64,000 nt of DNA from Natribaculum luteum (lineage in GTDB: Archaea; Halobacteriota; Halobacteria; Halobacteriales; Natrialbaceae). The stretch spans positions 744,001 to 808,000 of the forward strand of contig NZ_CP095397.1 of NCBI RefSeq assembly GCF_023008545.1, in the 5' to 3' direction. How positions within the stretch are numbered: the stretch's first letter is position 1; each line of letters opens with the position of its first letter. The notes beneath the pieces were generated by a model. It saw nothing but the letters and a program-made list of their open reading frames with translations. It was not told where the DNA came from and searched no databases. The translations under genes were made by a program, and so were the position numbers. Below are positions 7,533-17,005 of this stretch, one piece after another.

Positions 7533-9478
7533 ACCCACTTTCAGTACCTCATCCAGATTGACAACGTTATTTCCTGTTGAGGAGTAGGGTGAGCTTCTTG
7601 AGGCACTCAGACAAACTCACGGTACCGTGAGTTCGTCTGTGAAAATCCTCGCACCGGGACCTCTTCCGGTCATTCGTGCTATCTGTGAGGAAAGTGGCCT
7701 CATTGAGGTTCTCAATGAGGATCTCGATTGGGACGAAGACCGCTCCCAGCTTTCGCCCGGGTTGCGGCTCATGGCGTTAATCATGAACTGTCTGACTCAA
7801 GGGCAGCCGATGTATCGGCTGCCCGAATTCTTCCGTGATACCGACACAGAGAACCTCTTTGGCGAGGATACTGAACCTGAAGATCTCAACGACCATACCC
7901 TTGGACGAGCACTCGACAAACTCTCTGAGGGCGACCCAAGCACGGTCCTCGGGACCGTGCTGGTCGAAGCCGCTGCTCGCGAAGATGTTTCTACCGACGT
8001 GCTTCACGCGGATACCACCTCTTTCTCCGTTCACGGACTCTACGAAACTGACGAAGACACAGACGAAACACTCTCTATCACGCATGGCTACAGCAAAGAT
8101 CATCGGCCGGATCTCAAGCAATTCCAAGTCGGGCTCGGTGTCAACCGAGCCGGCGTTCCCGTCGTCGGAGACATCCTCGACGGGAACACCTCTGACAGCA
8201 CCTGGAACACTGACCTCATCGCTCGGCTCCGTCAGCGGCTCGCCGCTGACGAGCCCCCCGTCTATGTCGCTGACAGCGCGGTCGTCAATCAAACATCGCT
8301 CGATCAAGCCGCTGCTGAGGGCATCTCCATCATCAGTCGACTCCCACGTACATACAGCGCGGTCGATACGCTCATCGACCGCGCGTGGGAGGCCAACGAC
8401 TGGACCAATCTTGGAACGTTTGTCGATGACGAAGACGACGAAGACGCTGCCTCCTACCAGATTCAAACCTTTCAAACTCCCATCTCTGAACACAATTTGC
8501 GGTGTGTCGTTGTCCATTCGTCCACGCTTGACGGACGCTCTGAACGACGCATCGACAACGATCTCGACAGCACCGAAGAAGATCTTGAAGACGCGGTCGG
8601 TCAGCTGACCGACCGCTCGTTCGCCTGTGAACCCGACGCTCAGGAAGCGTGGGACGCGTGGCTCGACGATCACAACAATCCCTACTTCGAATTCGAAGCA
8701 AAGGTCGTTGAAACCGAACAGAAGAAGAGCCGCGACAAACCGGGACGACCGCCGAAAGAATGGGACCCATACGAAACCGTGTTTCAGATCGCCGCCAGCG
8801 TCCAGCGGGACGCGGCGGCGATCGCCCATCGCAAGAAAAGAGCCAGCTGTTTCGTAGTCGTCACCTCGTTGGACGATGCAGAAGAGTGGCCAGCAGAGCG
8901 AGTACTGCGGGAGTACAAAGAACAGCAAGCGGTTGAGCGTCGATTCCCAGTACTCAAAGATCCGAAACGCGTCGGGCCGGTCTACCTTGACCGGCCCGAG
9001 CGTGTCGAAGCGTTAGGGTACGTGCTGCTGATGGCGTTGCTCGTCTACTCACTCATTGAACGACGCGCACGCGAGGCGCTGAAAGATGCGGATGAACCGA
9101 TGGATCTGGCCGGTGGGCCGACGAGTTTTCGGCCCACCGGCCGACGCGTCTTGGAACGCTTCGAAAACGTGCTCGTGATGCAGACTGACGGTAAACGAGA
9201 GCTTCCAGACAATGACAATCTCCCGAAACGGGTTCTTGAGTTGCTTGATCTCAGCATTGCCGCGTATGGGATCGAATCGAAGGTGTAAGCGCGGCCAGAG
9301 AGGCAAACCTCTCTGGCTCGCACGTTTGTTTCGCAATATTTTTAGTTCAATCACATGTTGAGAGGGCCGTTATAATCTATCAGATGATAACCTACTTGAT
9401 TTCTATGAAATAGACTTGCAGATCATGCCAATTTCGGAAAATAACTCGTGAAATCGGAATCAGGTACTGAAAGTGGGT
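7533..9478 (+). mobile_element. IS1634-family insertion sequence, complete copy
   Basis: The ends are inverted copies of ACCCACTTTCAGTACCT (7533-7549 and, reversed, 9462-9478). One long transposase gene fills the element. Flanks give no convincing target duplication. A second copy, cut at its 3' part, lies at 47524-48757. Confidence 0.8.
7627..9288 (+). CDS. IS1634-family DDE transposase
   Basis: 553 residues starting at GTG 7627, preceded by a short IS leader. The N-terminal part (GPLPVIRAICEESGLIEVLN) is the DUF4277-like region of this family. The catalytic core shows VLHADTTSFSVHG (first Asp), GVPVVGDILDGNTSDSTW, and YVADSAVVN (second Asp), and ends with YKEQQAVERRFPVLKDP (Glu region). 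No internal stop or frameshift is seen, so this copy may be active. An antisense frame of nearly 400 codons in the same DNA is a codon-bias shadow. The truncated second copy matches it closely over the first 381 codons. Confidence 0.85.
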   Translation: MSSSVKILAPGPLPVIRAICEESGLIEVLNEDLDWDEDRSQLSPGLRLMALIMNCLTQGQPMYRLPEFFRDTDTENLFGEDTEPEDLNDHTLGRALDKLSEGDPSTVLGTVLVEAAAREDVSTDVLHADTTSFSVHGLYETDEDTDETLSITHGYSKDHRPDLKQFQVGLGVNRAGVPVVGDILDGNTSDSTWNTDLIARLRQRLAADEPPVYVADSAVVNQTSLDQAAAEGISIISRLPRTYSAVDTLIDRAWEANDWTNLGTFVDDEDDEDAASYQIQTFQTPISEHNLRCVVVHSSTLDGRSERRIDNDLDSTEEDLEDAVGQLTDRSFACEPDAQEAWDAWLDDHNNPYFEFEAKVVETEQKKSRDKPGRPPKEWDPYETVFQIAASVQRDAAAIAHRKKRASCFVVVTSLDDAEEWPAERVLREYKEQQAVERRFPVLKDPKRVGPVYLDRPERVEALGYVLLMALLVYSLIERRAREALKDADEPMDLAGGPTSFRPTGRRVLERFENVLVMQTDGKRELPDNDNLPKRVLELLDLSIAAYGIESKV

Positions 9479-9742
9479 ATTAACGGTAGCAAGCGGGACG
9501 ACTGGCAGGGCCTGACAGACTCATGTCCAGAATGCGGGAGTTGTGAATTCAGTCATTTTAGGGTAACTGGAGGGCACTACGGAAAGCAAGGCAGCTCTGT
9601 AATTATGCGGACAGACTACTGGAGCGCAGAACGGACTCTACTCACCAAGTGCAAGTCCTGTAATGAAGAACTCTTCAAACACCCAGCTTTCGATCTGCTC
9701 TTCGACCCAGATGGTGAGAATAACGCTGTGTTCGAAATGTGA
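9479..9742 (+). pseudogene. Zinc-ribbon protein, start removed by the IS1634 insertion
   Basis: About 85 residues contain CPECGSCEF and a later CKSC, a two-knuckle zinc ribbon, with an FDLLFDPDGENNAVFEM tail. The frame opens only at a GTG inside the IS end (9473), so the native start has been separated or lost. A GTG with an AGT codon lies just left of the element at 7521-7528, and joining the flanks could restore a start, but the junction bases do not match cleanly. Function unknown. Confidence 0.5.
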
Positions 9743-9879
9743 TTACAGAGTCCAAGGCGAATGCCACCACGTTCACGCGGGAGATGAAGCCGACGTGGTG
9801 ATTGTCCCGCCCTGGCTGGCGGTTACTCCTTACCCATCTGGGCAAGTATGAAATCCTCTCGAGACGTCTCGAGATTTCG

Positions 9880-10200
9880 TATTGAGTGACTTCTACCCAA
9901 TCTCGAGTGCATCGACGGCCTCGAATGATTCGACATCGTACTCGAGGAGGCGGTCGGCGGCCAGGCGTGCTCGTCAAGTTCGTGATCGCGTCGCCTTCCG
10001 CGACGAATCGCGCATACTGCAGGTAGTCTGGCGCTGCTTCGGCGGCCCCGTTTCCGTGCCTCGTCGATCTCGCCGAGCCCAAGATACGAGAGAACCATAT
10101 CTCTTACCCCATCTCGACCACCGTCTGCAGCATCGAGTAGACGATCAGTTTTCGCTTTTTCGTCGTCGATGGCCTCGCCGATGAAGTCTCATAACATGAT
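9880..10200 (-). pseudogene. Degenerate ORF with several frameshifts
   Basis: Reading the minus strand across three frames gives one plausible protein: FIGEAIDDEKAKTDRLLDA, then MVLSYLGLGEIDEARKR, then a shift to AAPDYLQYARFVAEGDAI, then a shift to DELDEHAWP and ADRLLEYDVESFEAVDALEIG with a stop. No single frame holds it. The protein family is not recognised. The decay matches the state of the DNA around it, between an IS element and a truncated toxin-like gene. Confidence 0.45.
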
Positions 10201-10336
10201 TACATCAGTCATAATTTATAAAAATTGAATTTACAAACATGCCTTTAGCTCTTGTAGCGTCTACGCTATCGACAGTGAATAACGCCGCCACTGCTGTCAA
10301 TACTAGCAAGAGCGAAGGAAAGAACTCAGGTCATCG

Positions 10337-10984
10337 TCACCTAAAATCGAAGTACTCGCGCAGGTATTCACGCCCTTCGGTGAAGGTGTCGTAGTCGGTG
10401 GGATCAGGGCTTGCAACAAGCATAATTCCACCGTCGTCAAACTCCTGATGTTTCCAAGTCGGTGCACTCAATAACCATTCCCGACCGTACTCGTCAACCA
10501 GTTCCGGCGCAAAGAGCATCAGCCAGCTCACGTCTGCGATGCGATTGTTCGCGATGCTCTCATTGGTTACCGGCTTATCAGGCCCCCAGTTCTCGCCAAT
10601 ACTCCCAACGTGTTCCGTATCAAGTCCGTATCCATATATATAGTCATCAGACGCAGTATAAACAGTCTCTACGATGTTTAAAAGCATAGACACCCGCTCA
10701 TCAGTAGCATTGTAACCAGAAAGATCTTCAGTTTGAACTTGAAGGCCAATCGCTGACCTCGAAGGTAAAGTATACCATTCAGGATCATCATCTTCATTGG
10801 CAGTCACAGATAACCCAAATGACTGATCATTAAGTCTATGAGATATATAAATGCGTTTTTTCTCGTTTGGATACCATTCCACCAAGTATCCATCTATATC
10901 AGAAGTGTGGCTGTGAACCTTATCAAGGACGGCGCTAGCCTCGGTATCCTCTAGTATGAGATCGATTTCGATTGACTCAACCAT
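10337..10984 (-). CDS. Hypothetical protein, possible immunity protein
   Basis: 215 acidic residues with no signal peptide or membrane segment. Features are an N-terminal alpha/beta half (GYLVEWYPNEKKRIYISHRL), a central IYGYGLDTEHVGSIGE, and a C-terminal WLMLFAPELVDEYGREWLL followed by DDGGIMLVASPDPTDYD. That C-terminal pattern recalls Imm52-like immunity proteins of polymorphic toxins. The ATG overlaps the TGA of the upstream 60-residue fragment, as in toxin-immunity pairs. Codon usage is more AT-rich than that of the neighbours, which suggests transfer. The immunity role is inference. Confidence 0.5.
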   Translation of the reverse strand: MVESIEIDLILEDTEASAVLDKVHSHTSDIDGYLVEWYPNEKKRIYISHRLNDQSFGLSVTANEDDDPEWYTLPSRSAIGLQVQTEDLSGYNATDERVSMLLNIVETVYTASDDYIYGYGLDTEHVGSIGENWGPDKPVTNESIANNRIADVSWLMLFAPELVDEYGREWLLSAPTWKHQEFDDGGIMLVASPDPTDYDTFTEGREYLREYFDFR

Positions 10985-11165
10985 CAGTTATCGACCCCCC
11001 ATTCCCAAGGTTCGTGAGACGTTTCTCCAAACTCGATGCTATCCAAATAGTCCCATGCGTTGTATCGCACTTTGTCATTTGATCGAGGCAATCTTGACAC
11101 GAGATGCATCTCAGTCTGTCCAATATCGTTTCGCTGTTGTTGAAGACCTTTGAGGTATACAGCTT
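10984..11165 (-). pseudogene. C-terminal tail of a larger gene cut by IS1595 (possible toxin tail)
   Basis: The last 60 codons of a gene remain (EAVYLKGLQQQRNDIGQTEM, then RYNAWDYLDSIEFGE, ending EPWEWGVDN). The upstream part is replaced by the end of the IS1595-type element, whose terminal bases supply a chance start (MMLRLIEMS, also seen at the same end of the second copy near 29.1 kb). Its stop overlaps the start of the possible immunity gene. A polymorphic-toxin C-terminal domain would fit, but no catalytic motif can be named. Confidence 0.4.
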
Positions 11166-12109
11166 CGCTCATCTCGATAAGTCGTAACATCAATTTTCCT
11201 TACTCTCCAAGTGTCTTCCAAGATGGACGAGAAGTCTGCGCAAGTGTTCCTTCCACCACGTGAGCGGTGCTTTGAACGTCTCCGTCTCGCCCGCTTCGGC
11301 GAGACGGTGACGTGTGTCCATTGCGAGAGTGACGACGTTGTCAAGCGCGGAACAACCGGAAAAGACGCCCAGCAGTACTGGTGCAAGGGGTGTGAGACGT
11401 ACTTCAACGACCTCACAAACACGATCTTCGGCCAACATCGCTTCGAACTGGAAGAGATGTTCTATATCGTCAAGGAGATGCGATCTGAGCCGACCGCTCA
11501 GATCGCTCGTGACCTTGGCCGAGACTACGAAGCTGTTCTCAACTTCGTTCACAAAGTCCAGGATGTGAGCGGGGAGATCGATGAATTTGAGCTGTACGAT
11601 GTCTGTGAAGCTGACGAGATCTACGTAACAGCTGGTGAGAAAGGGATCGAAGACGAGGATCAGAGTCCGCGCAAGCGCGGACTCAAAAAAAGGGACGAGG
11701 ACGATTCGAATCAGACAAACCACCGGTGTTGACACTCGTCCGTCGGGATGACGGACGAGTTCGGTTTCTCGTCTGCAAGGATCTCCAAGACGCCGACGAA
11801 GACATCGCTGAATACGGTGATGGAAGCGTCATCCTCTGTACCGATGATTACACAATCTACGACGAGATCGAGGAGAAGGAGGGGGTGGACGGCCATCTGG
11901 CCGTCACCCACTCCGACACCTACGTCATCGGCGATGCCCACACGAACACCTGTGAGAACCGCCACAGCTTCCTTCGCCAGTGGCTGGCGAAGTTCAGAGG
12001 TGTCTCAAAACATCATCTCCAACGGTATCTCAATTTCCTTGAACTGAAACTCAATGAACCAGATAGCTGGTTCGAGAAACTCCTATGTTACAATGTATCG
12101 GGATGAGCG
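11166..12109 (+). mobile_element. IS1595-type element, copy 1
   Basis: 944 bp. Ends are imperfect inverted repeats of about 24 bp: CGCTCATCTCGATAAGTCGT on the left and CGCTCATCCCGATACATTGT (reversed) on the right. Copy 2 at 28179-29122 is inverted and, as far as I compared, identical. Neither copy has an 8-bp direct repeat, although the family normally makes one. Confidence 0.75.
11211..12106 (+). CDS. IS1595-type transposase in two overlapping frames with A7 slip site
   Basis: Frame one (11211-11732) encodes the zinc-binding N-terminus (CVHCESDD, then CKGCETYF) and the first part of the ISXO2-like DDE domain (YDVCEADEIYVTAGEKG). At about 11685 the codons CTC AAA AAA AGG contain seven A residues. 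A -1 slip there continues as KGRGRFESDKPPV and joins frame two (to 12106), which carries CTDDYTIYD (second Asp) and NTCENRHSFLRQWL (Glu region). The joined protein is about 298 residues, normal for the family. Copy 2 has the same arrangement, so this is either programmed frameshifting or an old shared mutation. Confidence 0.65.
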
Positions 12110-12284
12110 AAGAATTGAATAGATATCAGGTTTAACCAGCGAGTGAACTCCCCTTGGACAATGCCGACTTGGTAGCAGAATATATTCTTCGGGGGAGGGG
12201 GTATCAGAGTGTAAGTCGGTGATATCGACCAAGAGGCGGCCAGTCCGTGGAAAAGAGACTCAAGACAAAGTGTAATGAGTCGTG

Positions 12285-12800
12285 CTACTCGAATTGTTCC
12301 GTGATCTGACTCAACCGGTTGTCATCACCAACTTTGTCAATCACGAGATCAGGATCAACCGAAAGGCTGTACATATTCGTCATTCCACGTCCACGCCCAC
12401 GACCGCGGCGGTCACCCTCAAGAATATTCCCATGTGCCAAATCATTGAGTTTCTCCCTGAAAGTACCCTGCTGGTAAGTGTCGGCCCCAATCTGTTTCGT
12501 AAACCGCTTGTATCGACGATAGAGTTGTGTTGTCCCTTCAGGCGCGTCACCCGATAGCTCAGACTCAAGGACAGTTAGTAGAGCGATTTTCCGTTGGATC
12601 GTCTCACCACGAATTCCTTTTCCAATCGTCTCTTCCTGAATTTCTTCACGGGCCTCTCGGACATGAGATTCCGTGACGATATCACTACCATCGTCTAGCG
12701 CGAGATCACACGCGGTAGATAAGAGATGAATCGCCTGCCGTGCGTCGCCAGTATCTTGGCCAGCAAGCGCTGCGCAGAGCGGTATTACATCTCCAGAGAG
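12285..12800 (-). pseudogene. Orc1/Cdc6 C-terminal remnant (orc fragment 1)
   Basis: 172 residues of an Orc1/Cdc6 protein: GDVIPLCAALAGQDTGDARQ (sensor 2/lid region), then helices, then the winged-helix domain (LYRRYKRFTKQIGADTY, FREKLNDLAHGNIL, and the GRGRGRGMTNMYSL wing typical of haloarchaea). The AAA+ core with Walker A and B is gone, cut by the ISH6 element that begins at 12801. It cannot bind ATP; it might still bind DNA if expressed, but no start codon of its own is apparent. Confidence 0.75.
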
Positions 12801-14246
12801 GGGTCGTGTCCCAAACTCGTCTAGAGTCGTAACTGACTCCTGTGGAAGCAGGGTCACCTCTGGTACCTACCCCGAAGTGACCCATGCACGCCACAATTGA
12901 CGCGCAGTTCACAGTTAGTCTCGACCAAGACAAAACGCTACCGCTTGCCACTCTCGCTGAATCTCTCACTGAGATTCAGCTTGAGGCCACTATCCTCGAG
13001 GAGCTCGTTAGAAGCCTCGACGAGCGCCTCGTCGAGGCGTACTGTGGTGAGAAACATGCGCGCGGAAACGGCGACTGCCGTTTCCAGCGCGCTGGAACCT
13101 CCACACGAACCACTGTGACAACCGCAAGAGAACACGAATTCACCCTCCATCACGTCAAAGACACTGCTGCTACCGACGGCGATCCGACCTATTTCCGTCC
13201 GCTCGAGGATCTTATCGACTTCGACGGCCAGCGCATCTATCAAGAGGATATCTCGCTCCAGGCTGCCGAACTTGCTACTTCGCTCAGCTATCGTGATGCC
13301 GTCGCCCACGGCGACGGCTTCACTCCCATGCCCTCGATCACGACGGTCAACCGCCGAGTCCGTGAATACGGCAGCAAGCTCGGCGACTTCGTTCGTGATC
13401 GGCTTCCTGGGACGAATGCAGACACTGTCGTTCCTGACGGAACGAAGTGTCATAGCCAGCAGGACCATTGCACCTACCATGATGTCAACGTCACCCTCGG
13501 CCGTTTGCCCGAGGGTGACGACACAGAAACCACACTCTTAGACGTCAACGTCAACGAATCCAGGGATGAAACAGCAGAACCCCTCGAAGAGACTGAGGCG
13601 ATCACTGACGACGCCACAGTCGTCAGTGACGCCGAAAAGGCGCTTGTCGATGCGTTCGAAAGTGGAGACCGATCTCACCAGCTCGATCTCGTTCACGTCG
13701 GTCGAACGCTCGGTACAAGCTCTGGAAAGACGATGCGTTTCCGCTCCCCGAGCGGAAAGCGATCGTCTCTGGCGTTACGGATGATCTATTCCATCTGAAG
13801 AACTCTGTCGCACTCCATGCACCGAGGAATGAGCGTTTGGCGATCCGCGAGCGGATCGACCAAACGCTCGAGAATCTCGAGAAGGAAGCCTGGAGGTTAG
13901 AGCGTCAAGACTCCCCGAAAGCTACGACGTACCTCCGGGAATGGGCAGAAGCAACCGTGACGTTCGCGGAACTCGCGCTTGATCAACAGCAGGTTCCGTG
14001 GACGTCAAACGTGGTCGAACGAGCCATGGGTGAAGTTTCGAAGCGGTGTAAGAATCAATGGATGCGGTGGTCAGAAGCAGGGTTAGAGTCGCTTCTCTGG
14101 TTGAATTTGGTGCAGTATGCCGATCCCGAGCAGTTCGCGGCGTTCGCCGACGAACTGCTCGAGCGATCAGCCAAAACAGCCATCACAATGGAGGTGTCAG
14201 TTGACGCTACCAGAGGCGAACTCTAGACGAGTTTGGGACGGGACCC
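12801..14246 (+). mobile_element. ISH6-family element, no target duplication
   Basis: 1446 bp with a 27-bp imperfect inverted repeat: GGGTCGTGTCCCAAACTCGT on the left, GGGTCCCGTCCCAAACTCGT reversed on the right. The 8 bp on the left (CCAGAGAG) and right (ACATATTC) differ. Both flanking genes are cut at the IS, one missing its 5' part and the other its 3' part, so DNA was lost or exchanged here. Confidence 0.8.
12884..14226 (+). pseudogene. ISH6 transposase, frameshifted
   Basis: Two frames together give one ISH6 transposase of about 450 residues. The first (12884-13798) carries LPLATLAESLTEIQLEATIL and the central region; at about 13713 (CTCGGTACAAGC) one base appears lost. The true frame then continues as YKLWKDDAFPLPERKAIVSG and joins the second (13837-14226), which has SNVVERAMGEVSKRCKNQWM and ends within the right repeat. 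No slippery run is present at the break, so a simple inactivating deletion is more likely than recoding. Confidence 0.75.
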
Positions 14247-15379
14247 ACATATTCAATCTCTTCTCGAGAGATTATCTCCTGTGCTTCCCCGGTTAGCCTA
14301 TTATATACGACGACGGCATCGGGATACACGCGATAGACTATCGGTCTTATAGTGATCCATCCCACAAAAATTTGGAAGAAAGTACGGATGGCGATGATAG
14401 TTGCAGCACCGGCTATAGCACCGGATAGTGTCCCGCTGACTATTCCCCCTATCAACCCGCCGACGAGAACGAAAAGAACTGTAGGCATAACGAAAGAAAA
14501 GAGAATACCGCGAAATAGCGATACTATAAGTGCAGCACGCCAGTCGGTGTGAAACTCTGCAACCGTCTTGCCATCTGGGATTTTGACTGTTGGTTCTTCG
14601 CCCACTGTCTCATCAATGAACATCGTCGATTGGACGAACCTAGGTTTTCGAAATTCGAGAATATCGTACACTACTTTTGATCCGATAAGGATCAGGCTAA
14701 GCCCGACCTGAGCGACACCGACTGTTTGGACGGCACCGATGATAACCGGCGCAATGAATGCAAGGAGGAATAAAAGCGCTAGATATGTTTTGGAAATACC
14801 TCCGGTCGCAGCGACTGTTTTGTAGTTGCTTGACCGAAACCAGGACACCAACTGAATCAGTTGGTGACCCACGATAGCAAGAATCCCGAGGGCAGCCGAT
14901 GACGGTAAGACAAGTGGTTCGACAAACGAGGTAGCAATACCGGTTAATACGAGTCCCCCGAACGGCCAAAAGGCAATCAGTTGGATGACCGTCATTAGTG
15001 CATATGGGACATTGCGTGGATATATTGGCGGAAGCAAGCGAGTAAGTTGAAGGCCGCCTCGGACATCCGCTAACTCTTTGAGTGGAAATGTTGCTTTTGA
15101 TCCTGATGGGCAATATTCCTCTGATGGTGGCAATTCAGCAAACAATGACTGAATCACCTCTCGGATGACAACAATCCCTGCTTCAAACCAATAGAAGAAT
15201 AGAATAAGATGGGGGTCCCATCGAAACACAAAGACTCCAACAAACAATACCAGATTTGATAGCACCGCCGTGAATTGATCCCGCCGGCGCTCGATTTTAA
15301 TCATATTATTATGGGAGAATTTAATATCACGGGCACTAAAATCTGTTGATTTAACTAAGACTGTCGACTCCAACACCAT
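14247..15379 (-). pseudogene. DUF6498-like polytopic membrane protein, C-terminus cut by ISH6
   Basis: About 378 residues with an N-terminal cytosolic stretch and several hydrophobic segments (LSNLVLFVGVFVF, TVIQLIAFWPFGGLVLTGIA, LALLFLLAFIAPVIIGAVQT, a Gly-rich FVLVGGLIGGIVSGTLSGA). The motif LPPIYPRNVPYAL matches LPPIYPRNYPFVF in the full-length paralogue at 42654-44048. The last residues before the stop are read from the ISH6 terminus. The coding DNA is more AT-rich than the neighbours. Function unknown; the family is haloarchaeal and membrane-bound. Confidence 0.6.
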
Positions 15380-15588
15380 ATTTTAAAAAACCCACAATGA
15401 TATATGGGTCTAAAAATATAATATCACGTATTATATAACTGATATTAAAATAAAACAGCGGAAATAGCTACTAATCTCTTTCGGGATGAATTGTTACACG
15501 TGATGACCGGTTAACCGTGGTTAACATACTGACCAACCAGTCACTTCACCCCCAGCGGCACAGATATCTTTAGCATCAGGAAGGATTA

Positions 15589-15702
15589 TCAGTACTTCAC
15601 GAAGCTGGTTAGTTGAAAATCTGCTTGCGTGAAGTGTGTCTACTATCGAGCAAGCAGACAATGCAATCCACGTCTACGAGGACCAGTTTTGTGAAGTACT
15701 GA
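15589..15702. repeat. MITE-like element with 19-bp terminal inverted repeats
   Basis: Starting at 15590, CAGTACTTCACGAAGCTGG faces, at the other end and reversed, CAGTACTTCACAAAACTGG (17 of 19 match). The 113-bp unit has no coding capacity and sits alone in a 360-bp intergenic stretch. No transposase in this window has matching ends. Confidence 0.5.
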
Positions 15703-15741
15703 AACTTACTTGTCCCGTGGGTACTGAACACTAGAAAATCA

Positions 15742-16176
15742 ATGGTCGAGATTCCAGATTCCCTTCGCTCTCTGTTTAGCGCCCCAATCGAAGAGCAAAA
15801 TGGAACATACGTTGTCGAAGTTCCCTCGAGTGAAGTCGATCACGAGGCGTTGTCAGCCGACGAAACGTATCGCGTAGCGATTCTTGAGTCGCCTGCTTCG
15901 ACAGAGTCATCGGTGCAACAGAAGACACAGCAACCTCCTTCTCAGGAGACCGTGAGCCGTTCCCCATCGGGACCTCCTGTCGAGGAAGGCGAGGTGCGTA
16001 ATGTAACAATCGAGACTATCGGCGATCAGGGCGACGGAATTGCAAAAGTCGAACGCGGCTATGTCGTGATCGTCTCTGGAGCCCAACCTGGTGACGAACC
16101 TACCATCGAAATCGAGCAGGTTCAGAAGAACGTCGCATTTGCGAGCATCGTCGATAGCGATCCACGAGCACTGTGA
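15742..16176 (+). CDS. TRAM-domain RNA-binding protein
   Basis: 144 residues. The N-terminal third (to about 50) resembles small haloarchaeal TRAM proteins that begin with IPDSLRSLFSA. A low-complexity Gln/Ser/Pro linker (about 55-80) follows. The TRAM domain at about 84-140 shows VRNVTIETIGDQGDGIAKVE, GYVVIVSGAQPGDE and VAFASIV, the usual beta-barrel pattern. In archaea stand-alone TRAM proteins bind RNA and act as RNA chaperones in cold response. The start ATG follows a MITE-containing intergenic region. No operon partner is evident; the next gene starts 110 nt downstream. Confidence 0.85.
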   Translation: MVEIPDSLRSLFSAPIEEQNGTYVVEVPSSEVDHEALSADETYRVAILESPASTESSVQQKTQQPPSQETVSRSPSGPPVEEGEVRNVTIETIGDQGDGIAKVERGYVVIVSGAQPGDEPTIEIEQVQKNVAFASIVDSDPRAL

Positions 16177-16286
16177 AACACCACCCAGATAGCCGAGAGC
16201 TTGATCTGTTTCCCTAATCTGCTTATACCGGTGATTTTCTGCGCCTGAGTGGGTGAGGCGCATACTCGTGTGCCTCGAGGCCACGA

Positions 16287-16847
16287 ATGAGTACAGATCG
16301 ACCACACCAGAGCGACCAGCATCGAAATCAACTGACAGACGAGTACACGACCGACCGCGATCGCAGCTATCCAGGAGACGTTGCCCGGCTGAACGGACAC
16401 GAACTCGTCGCAATCGACGAGTGGCTGCCAGGCGCGGAACCGACACCGTACGAACTCAATCTCACAGATGGCTACGAGTATCGGACACGCTACTGGCGTT
16501 GCAGGAAGTGCGGCCAAGAACGCAACCATCGCGACGAGTTCACCACCCCCTGCAACAATCCCCAGCCGCCGACTGTCCTCGAGGCAGGTGGCTACTCGAT
16601 TGACGACCCACGAACTCGCCGTGCACTGAACGAGAAGTTGAACGTCCGCTTTGCAACAGTGGGCCCGGTCTACGAGGTCGAGAGTGAGAGCGGGAACACT
16701 TACAAGGTCGATATCGAGGCAGCGACGTGTACGTGCCCAGATTTCGAACAGCGCCAGCCAGAAAACGGCTGCAAGCATCTTCGCCGTGTCGACCTCGAGA
16801 TCCGGACGGGACTTGTTCCTGCGCCAGATGGCACGTTCAACCGCTGA
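16287..16847 (+). CDS. SWIM zinc-finger domain protein
   Basis: 186 residues. A first Cys pair (WRCRKCGQERNH, about 70-80, with a later TPCNN) looks like a zinc ribbon. The SWIM motif CTCPDFEQRQPENGCKH at about 148-164 fits CxCx(n)CxH. The N-terminal 40 residues are polar and probably flexible. SWIM domains bind DNA or protein and are often found on mobile haloarchaeal DNA, sometimes next to transposases or Rad51 paralogues. It lies just upstream of the small zinc and coiled-coil gene pair; role not known. Confidence 0.75.
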   Translation: MSTDRPHQSDQHRNQLTDEYTTDRDRSYPGDVARLNGHELVAIDEWLPGAEPTPYELNLTDGYEYRTRYWRCRKCGQERNHRDEFTTPCNNPQPPTVLEAGGYSIDDPRTRRALNEKLNVRFATVGPVYEVESESGNTYKVDIEAATCTCPDFEQRQPENGCKHLRRVDLEIRTGLVPAPDGTFNR

Positions 16848-17005
16848 CTGTCGAGTGACGAGATCACTCGAGACGGTTTGTAACCCCCGAAAGGGGTGCG
16901 GGGGCTCGAAAGGAGCCCACCGTAGTAACCCATGAGACAAAGAGAGACAACAATCACGCCGACAGCCACTGAAACAACTCGGTTCCTACATCGAGGGATC
17001 GCCAG

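Noticed and set aside
7777-8928. Long antisense open frame (383 codons) inside the IS1634 transposase gene, repeated at 47417-48514
   Set aside because: It mirrors the real gene codon by codon, has no domain-like features, and is explained by haloarchaeal GC and codon bias.
9743-9880. Possible IS605-type end near 9770-9800 (ACGTTCACGCGGGAGATGAA)
   Set aside because: The stem is poor and the sequence differs from the two clear right ends, so it was not called.
13700-13720. ISH6 transposase frame break as programmed frameshift
   Set aside because: There is no slippery run at CTCGGTACAAGC; a single-base loss explains it.
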